Shown here: one piece after another, positions 32,788-43,945 of the stretch | How the letters are laid out: the number at the start of each line of letters is the position of its first letter | Position numbering within the stretch: position 1 is the stretch's first letter | Source: Macrolepiota albuminosa | Lineage: Eukaryota > Basidiomycota > Agaricomycetes > Agaricales > Agaricaceae | Direction: 5' to 3' | Assembly (NCBI GenBank): GCA_027475525.1 | Contig: JAMWFC010000089.1 | Coordinates: 558,001 to 622,000, forward strand | DNA: 64,000 nucleotides | Notes under the pieces: model-generated | Databases searched by the model: none | What the model saw: only the letters and a program-made list of their open reading frames with translations | Told to the model about the DNA's origin: nothing | Position numbers and translations under genes: made by a program

Positions 32788-34592
32788 CTACCGAGGCCCA
32801 GCATCGCAGTACCCATACTTTATCTGCTGAGACGAAGGATCCATATGTCCTGCAAAACGCTCATATTGATTCTGGGTAGGACGATGTGAATACTGCGAGT
32901 ACGTTTGTAAGCACATCGAGTTGGAATTTAACCTCGAAGTATCCCGCAACGAAGTGGGCCACGTCCCCGCCTGCTGGAGATGAGGTGCATGGACGGGAGG
33001 CAAGTATGTGGAGGACGCGAGAGGACGGCTACCACCGATAGATGGCATTGATATCGTGGTAAGGGAATTCTCGCCCGGCATACCGCTTGAGGAATGTGAG
33101 GTCCTGGAGGTGGCTTCCTTGATGAGGAGCGCAGCAGTTTCGCCATTCTTCACTGCTGTGGCTTGCGTTTGCTTCCTTTTCTTTTTGGACTTCTTTGACT
33201 CTTTCATGACTGGTATCGGTTGAGGCTCAACGCGATCACGTTTCCGTCGTATTGGGGTTGTAAAAGTGATTGGCATGCTAGACACTTGAGCTTCGACGGC
33301 CACCCAGCGGGCTCGGAAGTCTTGAGGAGTGTGACCGTAATTTATGAACTCGATGAGACCATATGTAGCAGCGACGAGCAGAAGTGCGATCTTGGCATCT
33401 GCTTTGCTACTAAACTCGGGTTCGGTGGAGTATTCTATCTCATCAGGCCCGACGCCAACGGTTAGAGTGCATCCGAATGCTAAAGTCAGATAAATCAGTA
33501 GCTGCTGATTGACACAGAATTGAAATTGAAAACCATTCCTGTCCATTGGATAAGAGTAGTGACGTGAGTCGCCGGGTGCCATCTGATTGAGGAGGGGGAT
33601 GATCTGCTCGCTTGCGAAGGCTCGTAGATCTGGCGCGATGATGTTGGCAACTTCGTTTGCAACCGATGAGAAATAATCTTCCACGCCTCGAGAGATCGCC
33701 AAGAGGCAGACCGCAGTCTTAGCGTCAAAACGTTTAGAAAACACGGGGTCAACGAAGAAGGAACGACACTCTTTTGGTCGATGTATACGAAGTACGCAAC
33801 CGTATACTAAACGTTTTAAATCAGAGAATGGACTCAGAAAAGACAACAGCACCTACAGCGGTGAGGCTCCAGGCCAAAAGTTGGAAAGTAGTAATGCATC
33901 TTGAAGCGCGCACCCCGTGCCTTCCCAGCCCAAGAATCCAATGTCACAGCACCGTGTATCTCTGTAAGTACCTTGTCGTCGAAGAAAGATGGTAAAGGCC
34001 GCGGAAGTTTGTCAAACCACATCTGTAACGACATGTCGCAAGACGACTCGTTAATGGCGCCTGAACTTTGTGAGGACGGGTGCAAGGCTTTAATCTCCTT
34101 CAAAACGCCTTCTGATATTGCGATCCGAGCACAAGCGGACTGTGCTTCCTTCTCATTTGGGTAAATCTGGTCCGTCGCGTAAAACTGAGGAAGAGGGAGG
34201 TCGACACGAAAGGCTGCGCCCCATTCTGTAATACCCTCAGCATGACTCGGTAAACAATTATGCGAGACGCAAAGCTTACGAACAGCTGAATTAGAGTCCA
34301 GTGGGCAATAATATACCCACGTGGGATGCGCACATCGGCCTTCACATGCGTGTTCGATAGCCATTACATCTTCATCTTCCGCAAATTCTAACTTAACAGC
34401 CTTCATCTCCGGTTCGCTGTTTTCCTCGTCTATGTGCATTCGAGACTCCTCCAATAAACATAGACTGGGCTGGGTAGTGTGAGTCTCAATTTGGACTTGG
34501 GCAGGCCGCCATGATGCTAGATATTCGCGAACGGGAATCGCGCCTAAGTTTCTGAGGTTCTGAGAGACAAGTTCGAATGGACTAGACATCAT
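32788..34592 (-). CDS. Unrecognised basic protein, possibly RNA-binding, two exons
   Basis: Exon 1 runs from ATG 34592 to about 33849, exon 2 from about 33800 to 32788, joined by a 49-nt intron (donor GTAGGT after LEPHR). The product is about 585 aa. Exon 1 contains a Cys/His-poor region with CAHPTWVYYCPLDSNSAVRK, then AAFRVDLPLPQFYATDQIYP followed by NEKEAQSACARIAISEGVLK, which resembles the end of a double-stranded-RNA-binding fold (strand pair, then KKEAxxxAAxxAL helix). Exon 2 has repeated hydrophobic helices (AKTAVCLLAISRGVEDYFSS; AKIALLLVAATYGLIEFINY) that look like two halves of one module, a nuclear-localisation-like KESKKSKKKRKQTQ, and a Ser/Pro/Gln-rich tail. I do not recognise the family; the dsRBD reading is weak. 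Confidence 0.75.
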
Positions 34593-35077
34593 GATATATG
34601 GTTCTTAGATTGAAGGATCATCAAAAGAGGCAAGACAGATGTAGCTTGATGGAACGCATGCCGCTAAAAATATATTACTTGCAGTCGATACCTTGCAAAA
34701 GCTGGGTCACGTGTACTCCGCAGAATAGCTCAGAATATGTGCTAATGTGCAAGAATCAATTGGTAAAACTCTATTCCTGCATCTACCTATTCTCACAGTC
34801 AAGAAATAAAGTATTACGGTTGGATAATGTTAGGGCATTCTTCCGTCATATCAATATCTCTAATGGCTTCAGTTGATTCTCTTGTGCGACCCAAATATTA
34901 TATTCGCATTCAGCGCAGGTGCAGATAAAGGGTAGGACGAGTATCATGATCGTAGGTAATGGTTACCACAGTGGTCGAAGGGGACAGAGGACGTAGCATA
35001 CGTGGTACACGACAACATATGTGGGTCTGGTCAGGCACTAATCACAGATCACGAACAAATCGCGAACCAGACACACC
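34593..35077. other. Intergenic
   Basis: It holds the promoter of the minus-strand gene at 32788-34592 and the 3' flank of the Hikeshi gene. No gene is seen. Confidence 0.5.
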
Positions 35078-35806
35078 CTACTCTATCCTTTCCAAGAATC
35101 CAATACCACCAGCCCTCACTTTTCCCAGAAAGATGTCATACCACTTCGCAAACACACTCATCGGCACGAATAGTTCGGGTGTCACACTACCTCCTACAAA
35201 TCCCGAAATATAGTTGAATAGATGTTTTACAATGCGCTCCGCGAGCAATGTCGGATCTTGTCCCAGATTAGAGGTTGGCTTGGCGAGTGAGTGGGGCAGG
35301 GCTTCTAGTTCGAGCTGAATTTGGGACAGAGGTTCTATCGCTAGACCGAGAACGGCAGTAACATCGTTCGCACCGGCGGGTGTAGAAGCTCCAGTGGTCG
35401 AGAAAGCGGTGTGGGCTGCAGAGGAAGACCCTGGCTGGTTGAAGGTCCCACGAAGACGGAATATTGCTGAAGGTTTCTCGTTGGATAGCCTATTTCGAAC
35501 GTAGTATTAAAGACTTTAAGTGCATTCGGGCAGACAAACACACATTCCAAGCAGCTGGAAGCCTTTTCCGGGCCAGAAAAAGTGTACCGTCGCACCATAG
35601 CCATCTGGAAATGGCACTTCATGTCAAGAGAAACCGTCAGCATATATGGACATGGGCAAAGCACATCGTGACGCACCAGTTCCAAGCAGAAAAACTGTCA
35701 AATGGTTGATTGTACTTGCAGCTGGCAGCTCAAAATACGCGTGGGTCTCGTCAATTTTCGTAAGATTGGTTTGAAGCAACCGCCCAGCGACACAACAGCC
35801 GAACAT
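35078..35806 (-). CDS. Hikeshi-family Hsp70 nuclear import carrier
   Basis: Hikeshi (yeast Opi10 family) carries Hsp70 into the nucleus under heat stress through FG-nucleoporins. Three exons: 35677-35806, 35544-35616 and 35078-35489, giving 204 aa, the usual length. ATG 35806 gives MFGCCVAGRLLQTNLTKIDE, THAYFELPAASTINHLTVFL, LGT, then VPFPDGYGATVHFFWPGKGF, QLLGM, LSNEKPSAIFRLRGTF, a Ser/Ala-rich loop, GLAIEPLSQIQLELEALP, and the C-terminal IVKHLFNYISGFVGG, PELFVPMSVFAKWYDIFLGK. All conserved family segments are present in order; splice sites are GT..AG. A longer in-frame start 12 codons upstream exists but the family begins at MFG. Confidence 0.93.
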
Positions 35807-36080
35807 TACGAACAAACTTCTCTGAACAACCAGATAGGACAATCGCTAGTAATTTTAGTTTGATGCTGCTATGTTGACAACCCGAGTGAGTCCAGCAATT
35901 GATAGGGCGTGGGCGCCATTTTTGACCTTGTCGATAATCGTAAATCGATGACCGAGCTTTTTTAAGCAGCAGAAGGTTGAGGGTTAAAGAAATGTGTCAC
36001 CTATGCATCATTTATAAATTGTCTGGGCGGAAGATGTCACCACCAGAATATATCCTACATGGAGGTAACAACATCACCGA

Positions 36081-36163
36081 TGTCCCGTGGCTTAGTTGGT
36101 TACGGCGTCCGACTGTTAATACTCTCAATCGGAAGATCGAGAGTTCAAGTCTCTCCGGGACAG
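36081..36163 (+). tRNA. tRNA-Asn (GTT) with a 9-nt intron
   Basis: Acceptor TGTCCCG (36081-36087) pairs perfectly with CGGGACA (36156-36162), discriminator G at 36163. The D arm is GCTTAGTTGGTTACGGC. The anticodon stem TCCGA/TCGGA encloses CTGTTA, a 9-nt insert ATACTCTCA and A, so the mature loop is CTGTTAA with anticodon GTT and the intron follows position 37. The T arm is GAGAG-TTCAAGT-CTCTC. A box TGGCTTAGTTGG and B box GTTCAAGTC fit RNA polymerase III promoters, and a T6 run at 36169-36174 is the terminator. Confidence 0.93.
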
Positions 36164-36168
36164 ACAAC

Positions 36169-36174
36169 TTTTTT
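36169..36174 (+). terminator. RNA polymerase III terminator
   Basis: A run of six T residues begins five bases after the tRNA-Asn discriminator base, the usual Pol III stop signal. A second T-rich run follows near 36193-36209. Confidence 0.8.
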
Positions 36175-36400
36175 CATTATCAGTTCATATCCTGTTTTTT
36201 CTTTTTTTTAAAAAAAATCGTTAGGTAGTTTAGTCTCGTGGTTAGAAAGATGCAGTAAAAAAACCTTATCTATCTTCCTTTAGTCAGGATTAATTTAAAT
36301 TGGGGTAATACTTTTCTACATGGGCTACAAAGGGAGAAAGTCAAACGGGTGTGGAAAATCAAGGAAGAAGGGAAAGAAAGAAAGGGGAAAGGCTTTTGTA

Positions 36401-37499
36401 TCACGTTTCCAACGCTTTGACAATCCCAAACGCTGCACCCGCTGCAACTCCTCCTACAAGCAGCGTGCTAAACGCTCCGTATACATATCCCTTAGCTCCC
36501 ATACCTGCACCTGTCACATGGGATTTGACCGCTCCGAAAACAAGCAGAACAACACCGGTCACAATGCATGAGTATATTAATGCAACGTGTGCTCGCGGTA
36601 TGAAGAAGTACGGCAAGAGGGGAATAAGGCCACCGATAAGGTATCCCATTCCAATGGTAAAAGCCGAGATGTACAATCTGCGAGTCGGAACTTCCTCTGA
36701 AAATTAAGATACGAAGATCAGCCAGGTGTTCATCATTACAAAAATAGGAGCAACAAAGCCAACGAATATAGAACACCGAAGATACGTAGGACATGAAAGC
36801 ACGAGACCCGGACTCACCTAATCCGAGACCGAACTTGAGTAAAAATGCCGTAAGCCCGACCTGGCCGCTCCAGCGCAACGCCATCTCCTCGTCCGTTGGA
36901 TGTCCGCCCTCGTGTGCATGCACCTGCATCTCGACCTCCCTGAGAGACTGCGCAACGGACCTGCACGTCTTCTCATCGACACCAACGGGCGCAAGCACCT
37001 CAGAAACCTCGCGTTCCATCTCTCCATCGCAACTCCGAACGACCCTCGCCGCGGTCTGATGTCGGAGATACCTGTAATGATCTCGCTCAGACTGAGACGC
37101 GAGGAAACCGCCAATGCCCATTGATATTGCACCCGCAATGAGTTCCGCGACACCTCCTAGGACTACGAGCCTTGATTCGCCGAGGGAAGATAGGCCTGCT
37201 GTTAGGGCGAAGGGTACTGTGAGGCCGTCTGAAAGACCAATAACACTAGGCTTATATGAGGACAAAAAACTCAAGAAAAAACGGTTGAAAAGGCCTCACA
37301 CGTCGCGCACTATGTCGGGGTCAATGAGTGTTCGCTCCTCTGCTTTTAGTTCTTTGCAGCAGATGCCATCCTGGCGGTCAGGCCTGGCACAGTTGGCTGG
37401 TAGAGGAACAGTGACGCCCGAACGTGACGAAGTTATGGGCCATACAGGGGCGACATTTGTAGGGTTTGGTTCGCGAGAAGGAAGAGGGACAGAGGACAT
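36401..37499 (-). CDS. Vacuolar iron/manganese transporter, CCC1/VIT1 family
   Basis: This family moves cytosolic Fe2+ or Mn2+ into the vacuole. Three exons: 37300-37499, 36818-37245 and 36401-36696, giving 307 aa. After a Ser/Pro-rich cytosolic start, ERTLIDPDIVRDVVIGLSDG and LTVPFALTAGLSSLGESRLV form TM1, LGGVAELIAGAISMGIGGFL form TM2. The metal-binding loop EREVSEVLAPVGVDEKTCRS, VAQSLREVEMQVHAHEG follows, then FLLKFGLGLGE, LYISAFTIGMGYLIGGLIPL and LPYFF (TM3), VALIYSCIVTGVVLLVFGAV (TM4) and STLLVGGVAAGAAFGIVKAL (TM5). The GLSDG signature and five membrane segments are complete, so it is probably functional. It runs away from tRNA-Asn and is convergent with nothing nearby. Confidence 0.93.
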
Positions 37500-38290
37500 C
37501 GTGGTAGGAGTACAAAGAAATTCAAAACCAATGCGGTGACGTAGTCACTAATAAATTGAATTTCAACAATTACCAGTTGACAAATCACAGCGCAGCTATT
37601 TGATCTGCCCAAGCGGGCATCGGAGATGAAACCACGGGCATCACGGCACTTGACTTCTCTAAACGGGATCAACCAGGAGCCTTTCATCCACAATATTGAT
37701 AAGGTCAATCATGACGCATATAATCGAGCTGCTACTAGCAAACGATTCTTCATGTACAAGATGCAAAGCCCGAGCACAACGTATATGCATGGCTTGGATC
37801 AAATTCATTTTCTTCAGTTTGTTCTGCATGCTCAGCAACTTCAAAAAAGTCTGATCTTAATGGAGAAGGTACCTCACTGCCATTTACATACATCATGAGT
37901 ATGGGTATGTATACTCAATTGCTTTCTTATATCTAGCATTCTTATCATCAATACTCAGTTTTTAGTCCACAGGAGAAATTACCCTAGTTTCCTAGTACTG
38001 GCCAAAAAAAACTTCAGGAATTGTCTTGAAATATGCTGAGAAAGTTGTAAGTTGTTTTTATTGGCCATCAATGTGCAACATACATAACAGTCCTGATATT
38101 GATATGTGAACTTAGTGACAATGAAAAAAGAGGAAAATATGTCACAGATAGATAAGAATTCGGCCTTCAATATTTCTGAGGATCTTAACCAACCTTGATG
38201 GTGGTACTCTGACAAATATATTTATGCAAAAAAACAAGTGCTGACAGGCTGTTCAAAAGTCAAATAGTAGGGGATAAGTTTTTATATTCT
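37500..38290. other. Intergenic, AT-rich
   Basis: Contains the iron-transporter promoter. Beyond about 37860 the base composition becomes AT-rich like the transposon relic that follows. No gene is seen. Confidence 0.45.
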
Positions 38291-38292
38291 TT

Positions 38293-39170
38293 ATGGTGAA
38301 GATTGCATTTGTTTATTTCTACATTATAGATCAACCCTTGTTGCTTTTATCCCACTTCAGCTTTCTAGTTCACAATTATCTAGCAATTATGGCATCCTCT
38401 GTTTATAGTAAGCATGTCTTTCCAGTGGGTGGCTTAACCATCACAAAATCAACTGAAAGGAGACATAGTCAAGGCATTACATTACTTTGAATGCACTATT
38501 CAACATGATATTCTTTCCAAACCTGGACCTACTTCACATGAAGAGACTAAGCTAAAGAGGCTGGAGAACAATGAAACAATTTGATGGTAGAGAATTTGTC
38601 CTAACCCAAAATTTTGATGAGCAAACTACATGCAATGAGGTGACAGAAAACTTGACTCGGGAGTACAAATTATTGGCTTTGTGCCATTGGTTCAAAGGGA
38701 AATTTGACAAGTATGCCAAAGCTCAAGGATTGAGGACAATTCCCAGTGAGCACTGTAGTCCTTTTGACTGTATACTGACTTATCACTACAATGTTTAGAG
38801 TTCTACTTCAACTACTGAGACTCAATGCTTGGGACCCTTCAACCATCACTGACCTCTGGCAGTACCCCATTTCCTTTCCAGGACTTTATTGCATCTCCAT
38901 TACTTCCTTGTGGTCCTGTAGACCCAAAAGTTTGCAAATACACTGTTAATGACAATTTCGGTGAGGCATTGGATGATATGACAAAGGCTATTCATGCATT
39001 TGTCCATTTCTTGGTCATCTACTCTCAGGATTACTTGCTATTTTGTGATTTACAAGGTATATGTCTTGTTCTGAAGTCTTTGATGTAGCTAACTGATGCT
39101 GAATGAAGGTACACTGGATTTAAATGGAGTGATGTGTCTGTTTGACCCACAAGCTCACATGTCAGTCTCA
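38293..39170 (+). pseudogene. Alpha-kinase domain relic
   Basis: Three broken frames together resemble the C-terminal part of a fungal alpha-type kinase: SSVYSKHVFPVGG (38395-38440, first lobe), REYKLLALCHWFKGKFDKYA (about 38650-38720), and ALDDMTKAIHAFVHFLVIYS, QDYLLFCDLQG (38965-39065), followed out of frame by VMCLFDPQAHMS (about 39130). In the family the CDLQG and LFDPQAH segments form the catalytic Asp and zinc-linked metal site. Stops and frameshifts separate all pieces, so it is dead. Such domains are abundant and often repeated in mushroom genomes. Confidence 0.6.
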
Positions 39171-39214
39171 TAAGTTTCTAAATTAATATATATTAATCTT
39201 GTAAACCCAGGTCT

Positions 39215-39415
39215 AAATAAGTACGAACACAGATGAAAAGTCTCAGTGTTGTGTCACAATGGAGGGAACAACTAATTATTGCACCTAAATAAGTACGAAC
39301 ACAGATGAAACTGTATGTTGTAACGGTCATAAATATATGTGTACCCAATAATGGTTAAGAACAAACTTACAGTCTCAGTGTCGTGTCACAATGGAGGGAA
39401 CAACTGAGACTGTAA
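39215..39415. repeat. Short direct repeats and an 11-bp inverted repeat
   Basis: AAATAAGTACGAACACAGATG occurs at about 39217 and 39286. GTCTCAGTGTYGTGTCACAA with TGGAGGGAACAACT occurs at about 39239 and 39372. The second copy is bracketed by TACAGTCTCAG and its exact complement CTGAGACTGTA, forming a 45-bp hairpin-capable unit. It may be the end of a small transposable element. Confidence 0.7.
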
Positions 39416-40973
39416 AGGCGCGTGGCAGACGGATGATGTGGCAAGTATCACGTGACTGATCAGATACGGAGAAACCAGGCAGGAAGGAGTCCAACAAATC
39501 TCATATACTTGGATACTGCAGAAACACATTGAAACCCAATTACTATTAGGATTTGGGGTCAAAGGCATTTGCAAGAATCATGCAACAACACTATGAAGTC
39601 TGCAAAGATAACTAGATATGTGATCGACTGGCATTACGCAACCTCGCAGTAGAATCATCATCCCCAACTCGCGAGTCCTGCACAACTAGCACAGTCCGCA
39701 TGGCTGAGGAGCCCCAGCCTGCTTCCCACCCCAAGCAAATAGACATCATATCTATCTTGAATGATGATGTAGCACATGCAATGATGTCAGATAGTCTCTA
39801 GATTATCTGTCTATGGTCATTTTGGTTACAAAAAAGCGAATGAATATCACACTTCTATTTGTTGTCAAAGTGGTAGTGGGTATGAGGACAGAAAATTCCT
39901 TAAGACGTATCTTGATTTGATTCAGACCTTTTTTCGTTTCAAGAGTGTTTCAATTGTCGGAAGTTTCCGAATAAAAATTTATATCCAATATTTTCCTCTC
40001 AAATACGGGTTAAATGGTGTATATTAACTATTATCTGTGACTTGTGACTGATCCTAAGGACCAACTCGTTGCCATAGACTTCGACAGTTTTTCAACTATG
40101 AGTTAACCTGGCCCTAGAGGGCAACGGTAGTGGTGCTATAATTACATGCCATACTTCCTCCTGTCGCAGTTCTGCCGTGGTCCTGATTTTCCAGACCTGA
40201 AGGTTGTGGGGGGGACGGAAAGGACGGAGTAGATGTTCCGAGGGTTGACATAGTGTGATGGGTTCTTGAGATCGATCGGGACAACTAAATCTCTTGTTCT
40301 TGGTACCAGGCAACGGGGCCCATAACTTCTCAAAGATCCTATTTCTAGGAAGTGCCATGGCTAACCGATCGCGCTTAGAATGAACTGTATCGAATATCTA
40401 GTATCTAGACCAAAGCAGAGCGTACTAAGTGTTTGTAAGTACAAGTGATGTATAATAGTAGTCTAAAGACATACCGTAGTCGCCCTTCCAACAAACTTAG
40501 TTATTTGAACAAATGCAAAGAAACAATTGCGGGGAGTTAAGCCGAACCTGTACGACGCATATGCGCTCAGCTCTCGACAGACAGCTCTAGAAAAACTGAC
40601 CGAGGGTTATTTCCATGTATTACTAATGACGTAACTAAATCATTATAAACATCCATACATATGCCTACTTCCAGTAGGTAACTTTCGATTGGGTCGCGCG
40701 AGTTTTGATTCAAACCGGTTTGAACCTAATTACACCCTTCCCCAGACAGAACAGACCACGTCTTTTTCTATATTCATTGCGGAATTAGTTCCAAACATCA
40801 TAATATCGGGTTTCAGATCTAGCAATGTCACGGAAGTCATTGCGCCCCTGGAATGAAATCATAAGCACCATTATTTCTTCAAGTCTGGCCAAAAGCGGAC
40901 TGCTCCAATCGTCCTTCCTTTATTTAAATTCAAGACATCATGAGCGGACTTCCTGCAGAAATATTAACTCAAG
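39416..40973. other. Intergenic upstream of intact terpene synthase
   Basis: A minus-strand frame at 40092-40358 starts with a good ATG context (GCCATGG, MALPRNRIFEKLWAPLPGTK) but has no recognisable domain. The remainder looks non-coding. The last 300 bases presumably hold the terpene synthase promoter. Confidence 0.4.
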
Positions 40974-42217
40974 ATGTCTACCGCCCCCTCGCAATCTATG
41001 TTCATCCTCCCTGATATTCTTGCTCAATGGCCTTGGAGGCGCGACATCAATCCGCTTTCGGGCTCGCAGGCGAAGGCAGAATCAACGGCATGGATTTTGA
41101 GTTTTAATGCGTTCACGCCCCGTCTGCAACAAGCATTGGAACGTGGCAATAATCGTGGGTCTCATTTAACTTCTTTACGAGAGTATGTCATCTTGACTAT
41201 GATTTCCTATACTAGATTTGCTCTCTTCTCTCGCATATCCCAAAGAGGAAAAAGGTATCCACGTCCTCATCTGATCATCCCTGAAAGGAAAACATCTCAA
41301 TATGCCGTTGATATAGACGTTTTTCGCGTGGGCTGCGATCTCATGAATTGGTTCTTTTTATATGATGAATACAGCGATCTTGCGACTCCTCAAGAAGCTC
41401 AGGAAATGGCCACTATAACCCTGGATGCTCTATATAATCCTGAAAAGGCTAGGCCAGCTGGAGAGTGCGTTATTGGAGAAGCAACCCGACAGTAGGCCCT
41501 GAGTCTGTACGATGACTGCGAAAATTGATCTTGTACTCTCAACCAGATTTTGGGAGTTATCATCGCAGTTTGCATCCATCGGTGCACGCCGTCGGTTCAT
41601 TGCGGCGCTCAACAGCTTCACTACCGCAGTTGTTCAGCAAGCTCAAGACCGTGCTCAGAATTACATGAGGAACGTTGACGAGTATTTTCTTATCCGCCGT
41701 GACACGATCGGAGCAAAACCAGCATTTGCAGTTCTAGAATTCGGCCTTAATCTTCCAGATGAAGTTTTCGAAGATCCTGTCATTCAAACACTGACTGACG
41801 TCTGCATCGACCTTATCATCCTCAGTAATGTACAGTAAAATTTCACGTCTGTTACTTTTCACTCTCACTTTGGAGTAGGATATCTGTTCTTACAATGTTG
41901 AGCAAGCCCGTGGGGATGATGCTCATAACCTGGTCACTATCTTGATGCACCATCAAAACCTTGATTTGAACGAAGCAATGAGGTGGATTGGAGACTATGC
42001 CTCAAGGCTTGTGCGCAACTTCTTGGAGGACCTTAGTCATATCCCATTCTTTGGAGAAGAATTTCAAGGTGATGTAAATCGCTACTTTTATGGCCTAGGT
42101 AATTGGGTCAGGGCAAATGATTGTTGGCACTTTGAGGGCGGCAGGTACTTCGCGACTGGGGGGTTGGAGATCCAGCAAAGTAGACAGGTCATCCTGCTTC
42201 CTCGGTCAGTCTCTTAA
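40974..42217 (+). CDS. Sesquiterpene synthase (class I), intact
   Basis: A class I terpene cyclase of the Agaricomycete sesquiterpene synthase type, acting on farnesyl diphosphate in the cytosol. Five exons: 40974-41154, 41216-41254, 41317-41491, 41547-41829 and 41879-42217, about 338 aa. Motifs in order: MFILPDILAQWPWRRDINPL, NNHLLSSLAYPKEEKDVFRV, GCDLMNWFFLYDEYSD (aspartate-rich DExxD), RAQNYMRNVDEYFLIRRDTI, LIILSN joined to DICSYNVEQARGDDAHNLV (NSE triad N, S, E), and LGNWVRANDCWHFEGGRYFA (RY pair). All metal- and diphosphate-binding residues are present and no stops interrupt it. The closest relatives in the window are the synthase at 29.1-30.3 kb and the relic at 43.4 kb. The product cannot be predicted; the protoilludene-type clade is possible. 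Confidence 0.93.
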
Positions 42218-43360
42218 TTGCAACAGCAGTATATTCTAATTCCTATTCATCACTCAGGGTTCAGAATCCAGCAGAATAGAAAGTTCATCCTTCCTTGCTT
42301 AGATCCAATCTTCCCAAAGCAAAGTGTTCTGATCCCTACCCATCCACAGAAGTTTAAACCAATATGTTCCCCACTGTACTTCATTATCTTTTTACAAAGC
42401 CTTGAATGCGTATATATTTACAGAGACTTTTTTCTGTTGTTCCGTATATGAACATGCCTATTAAAATTTTCTTTTTGTGCTTTTCATTGCTGTGCACCGT
42501 ATAATGTTATTCTCGACACATTGTGAGCATTAGGACTTGTCCTTTGCCTTCTTTTAACAAGTAATCAGTACAGATTATTGGCTGCTTGGTCACCGCAGAC
42601 CAAACTCTGTCAATGCAAAACTCACTTATACGTATCAGGAGTTCTAGATTGAGACACAATCTGACGTCCACCAAGAAAGGTCAGGGGAGAAGCGGGAGCG
42701 AAGGCAGGGGTGCGGTAGAGAGTATTGAATTAACCGATGTGCATTCTATAGGTCATATCAAGTGACCACAAAATATATTTCACAGTATTATACAACAATA
42801 AAATACTCAATGGACATGATACAAGTTCGATCGGCAGTTGTAGGACATAGACATTAGCAGAGCATAGCAAGCAATCATGACAAAATGAAGCAACGACGGT
42901 CAGAAAATAGAAACCTGTAGTGAAGAAGGCACCAGTGACCGTATGCTTGGGAAGCTACAGGTGGTATTGATTATAGAAAAACGATAATAGTGAGATATTG
43001 GGAATAATTATTATAATAGTGCCTGTACCTGACTGCGTGGAGTAAGTCACCAGATTGTTCTTCATAACCAAAATGCAAAGTGTCTGCTGCCTTTTCTCTT
43101 GCTAAGCATTTCAGGGGGACGGGCAAAGATTGTCGCTTCAGCGGCAGGGGCACAATCTCTTCATTAGACAAGTTATGACAGTAATATGAACCTCTGTCTC
43201 GCTTAAGGAACTGATCTGATCCCCCATCAATTGTCTTGACGATCTTCTTTCTTTTAGTTAATGGCTGCATAATCTAAATGATAAGAGTTCACAGTACGAA
43301 TACTTTTACCAGGGCTTGTATGGAATCGTGTGGGCTGATAAGAATGGAGGCTTCACATCT
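42218..43360. other. Intergenic between terpene synthase and its relic
   Basis: No gene is recognised. The region separates the intact synthase from the decayed copy by about 1.1 kb. Confidence 0.45.
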
Positions 43361-43945
43361 TTCATTTAGATTCGGGTCAATTCGACATACCCAACCACTA
43401 AAGAGGCGCAGGTTTGGTTTCAAAGTTATATCAGGAACGCTGACGCATATTTTTCTGTCCGCCGTGACACACTTACAGCAAGCATGCTCTTCCCAATTCT
43501 TCAATTAGGGCTCAACCTTCCGGATGAGGTCTCCCGTCGTTCAGAGGCGGCTTACCGATGTCTGCGTGGATATGATCATTGTCAGTAATGTGAATATTAT
43601 CCTCATCTGTTTCTTGCATTCCCGTTTTGTACTCTTGCGGCGTTGAGCGAGCGTAGATATGAAAGCCATAACCACATCGCTATTTTGATGCATCATGAAA
43701 AACAAGTACGAAAGTCTCGATTCAGGTCTGGAGAAGCAGTCAGATGGATTGGCGCTTTCGTGCAATGTGTATGAATGACGACAGCAACGTCCCATCTATT
43801 GGCGACAATTTCCAGGATGACGTCAAATGACACTTGGTAAGTAGGTTAGGGCAGTCAATTGTGAGAGCTTGGAAAGTCAAATGTGCTTCACGATGGAACG
43901 AAAATCCAGCAAGACGGAAAGGTCATCCTTGAGAAAAGTAAAGTG
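43360..43945 (+). pseudogene. Sesquiterpene synthase pseudogene
   Basis: Scattered frames match the two synthases: YIRNADAYFSVRRDTLTASM followed by LQLGLNLPDEV (43425-43530), then ERRYESHNHIAILMHHEK (about 43645-43705), and NVPSIGDNFQDDVK before a TGA (about 43785-43830), followed by residues of the C-terminus and KVILE-like end. The front half, the aspartate-rich motif and the NSE aspartate are missing. It is in tandem, same strand, with the intact synthase and probably arose from it or its ancestor by duplication. Confidence 0.8.

Noticed and set aside
40092..40358. Small minus-strand gene (88 codons)
   Set aside because: Good ATG context, but no domain, no neighbouring exon and no homology that I recognise.
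11253..43945. Terpenoid biosynthetic gene cluster
   Set aside because: The terpene synthases and the P450 are separated by Rtf1, PNP, Hikeshi, iron transporter and other unrelated genes, and the P450 appears dead; proximity alone does not make a cluster.
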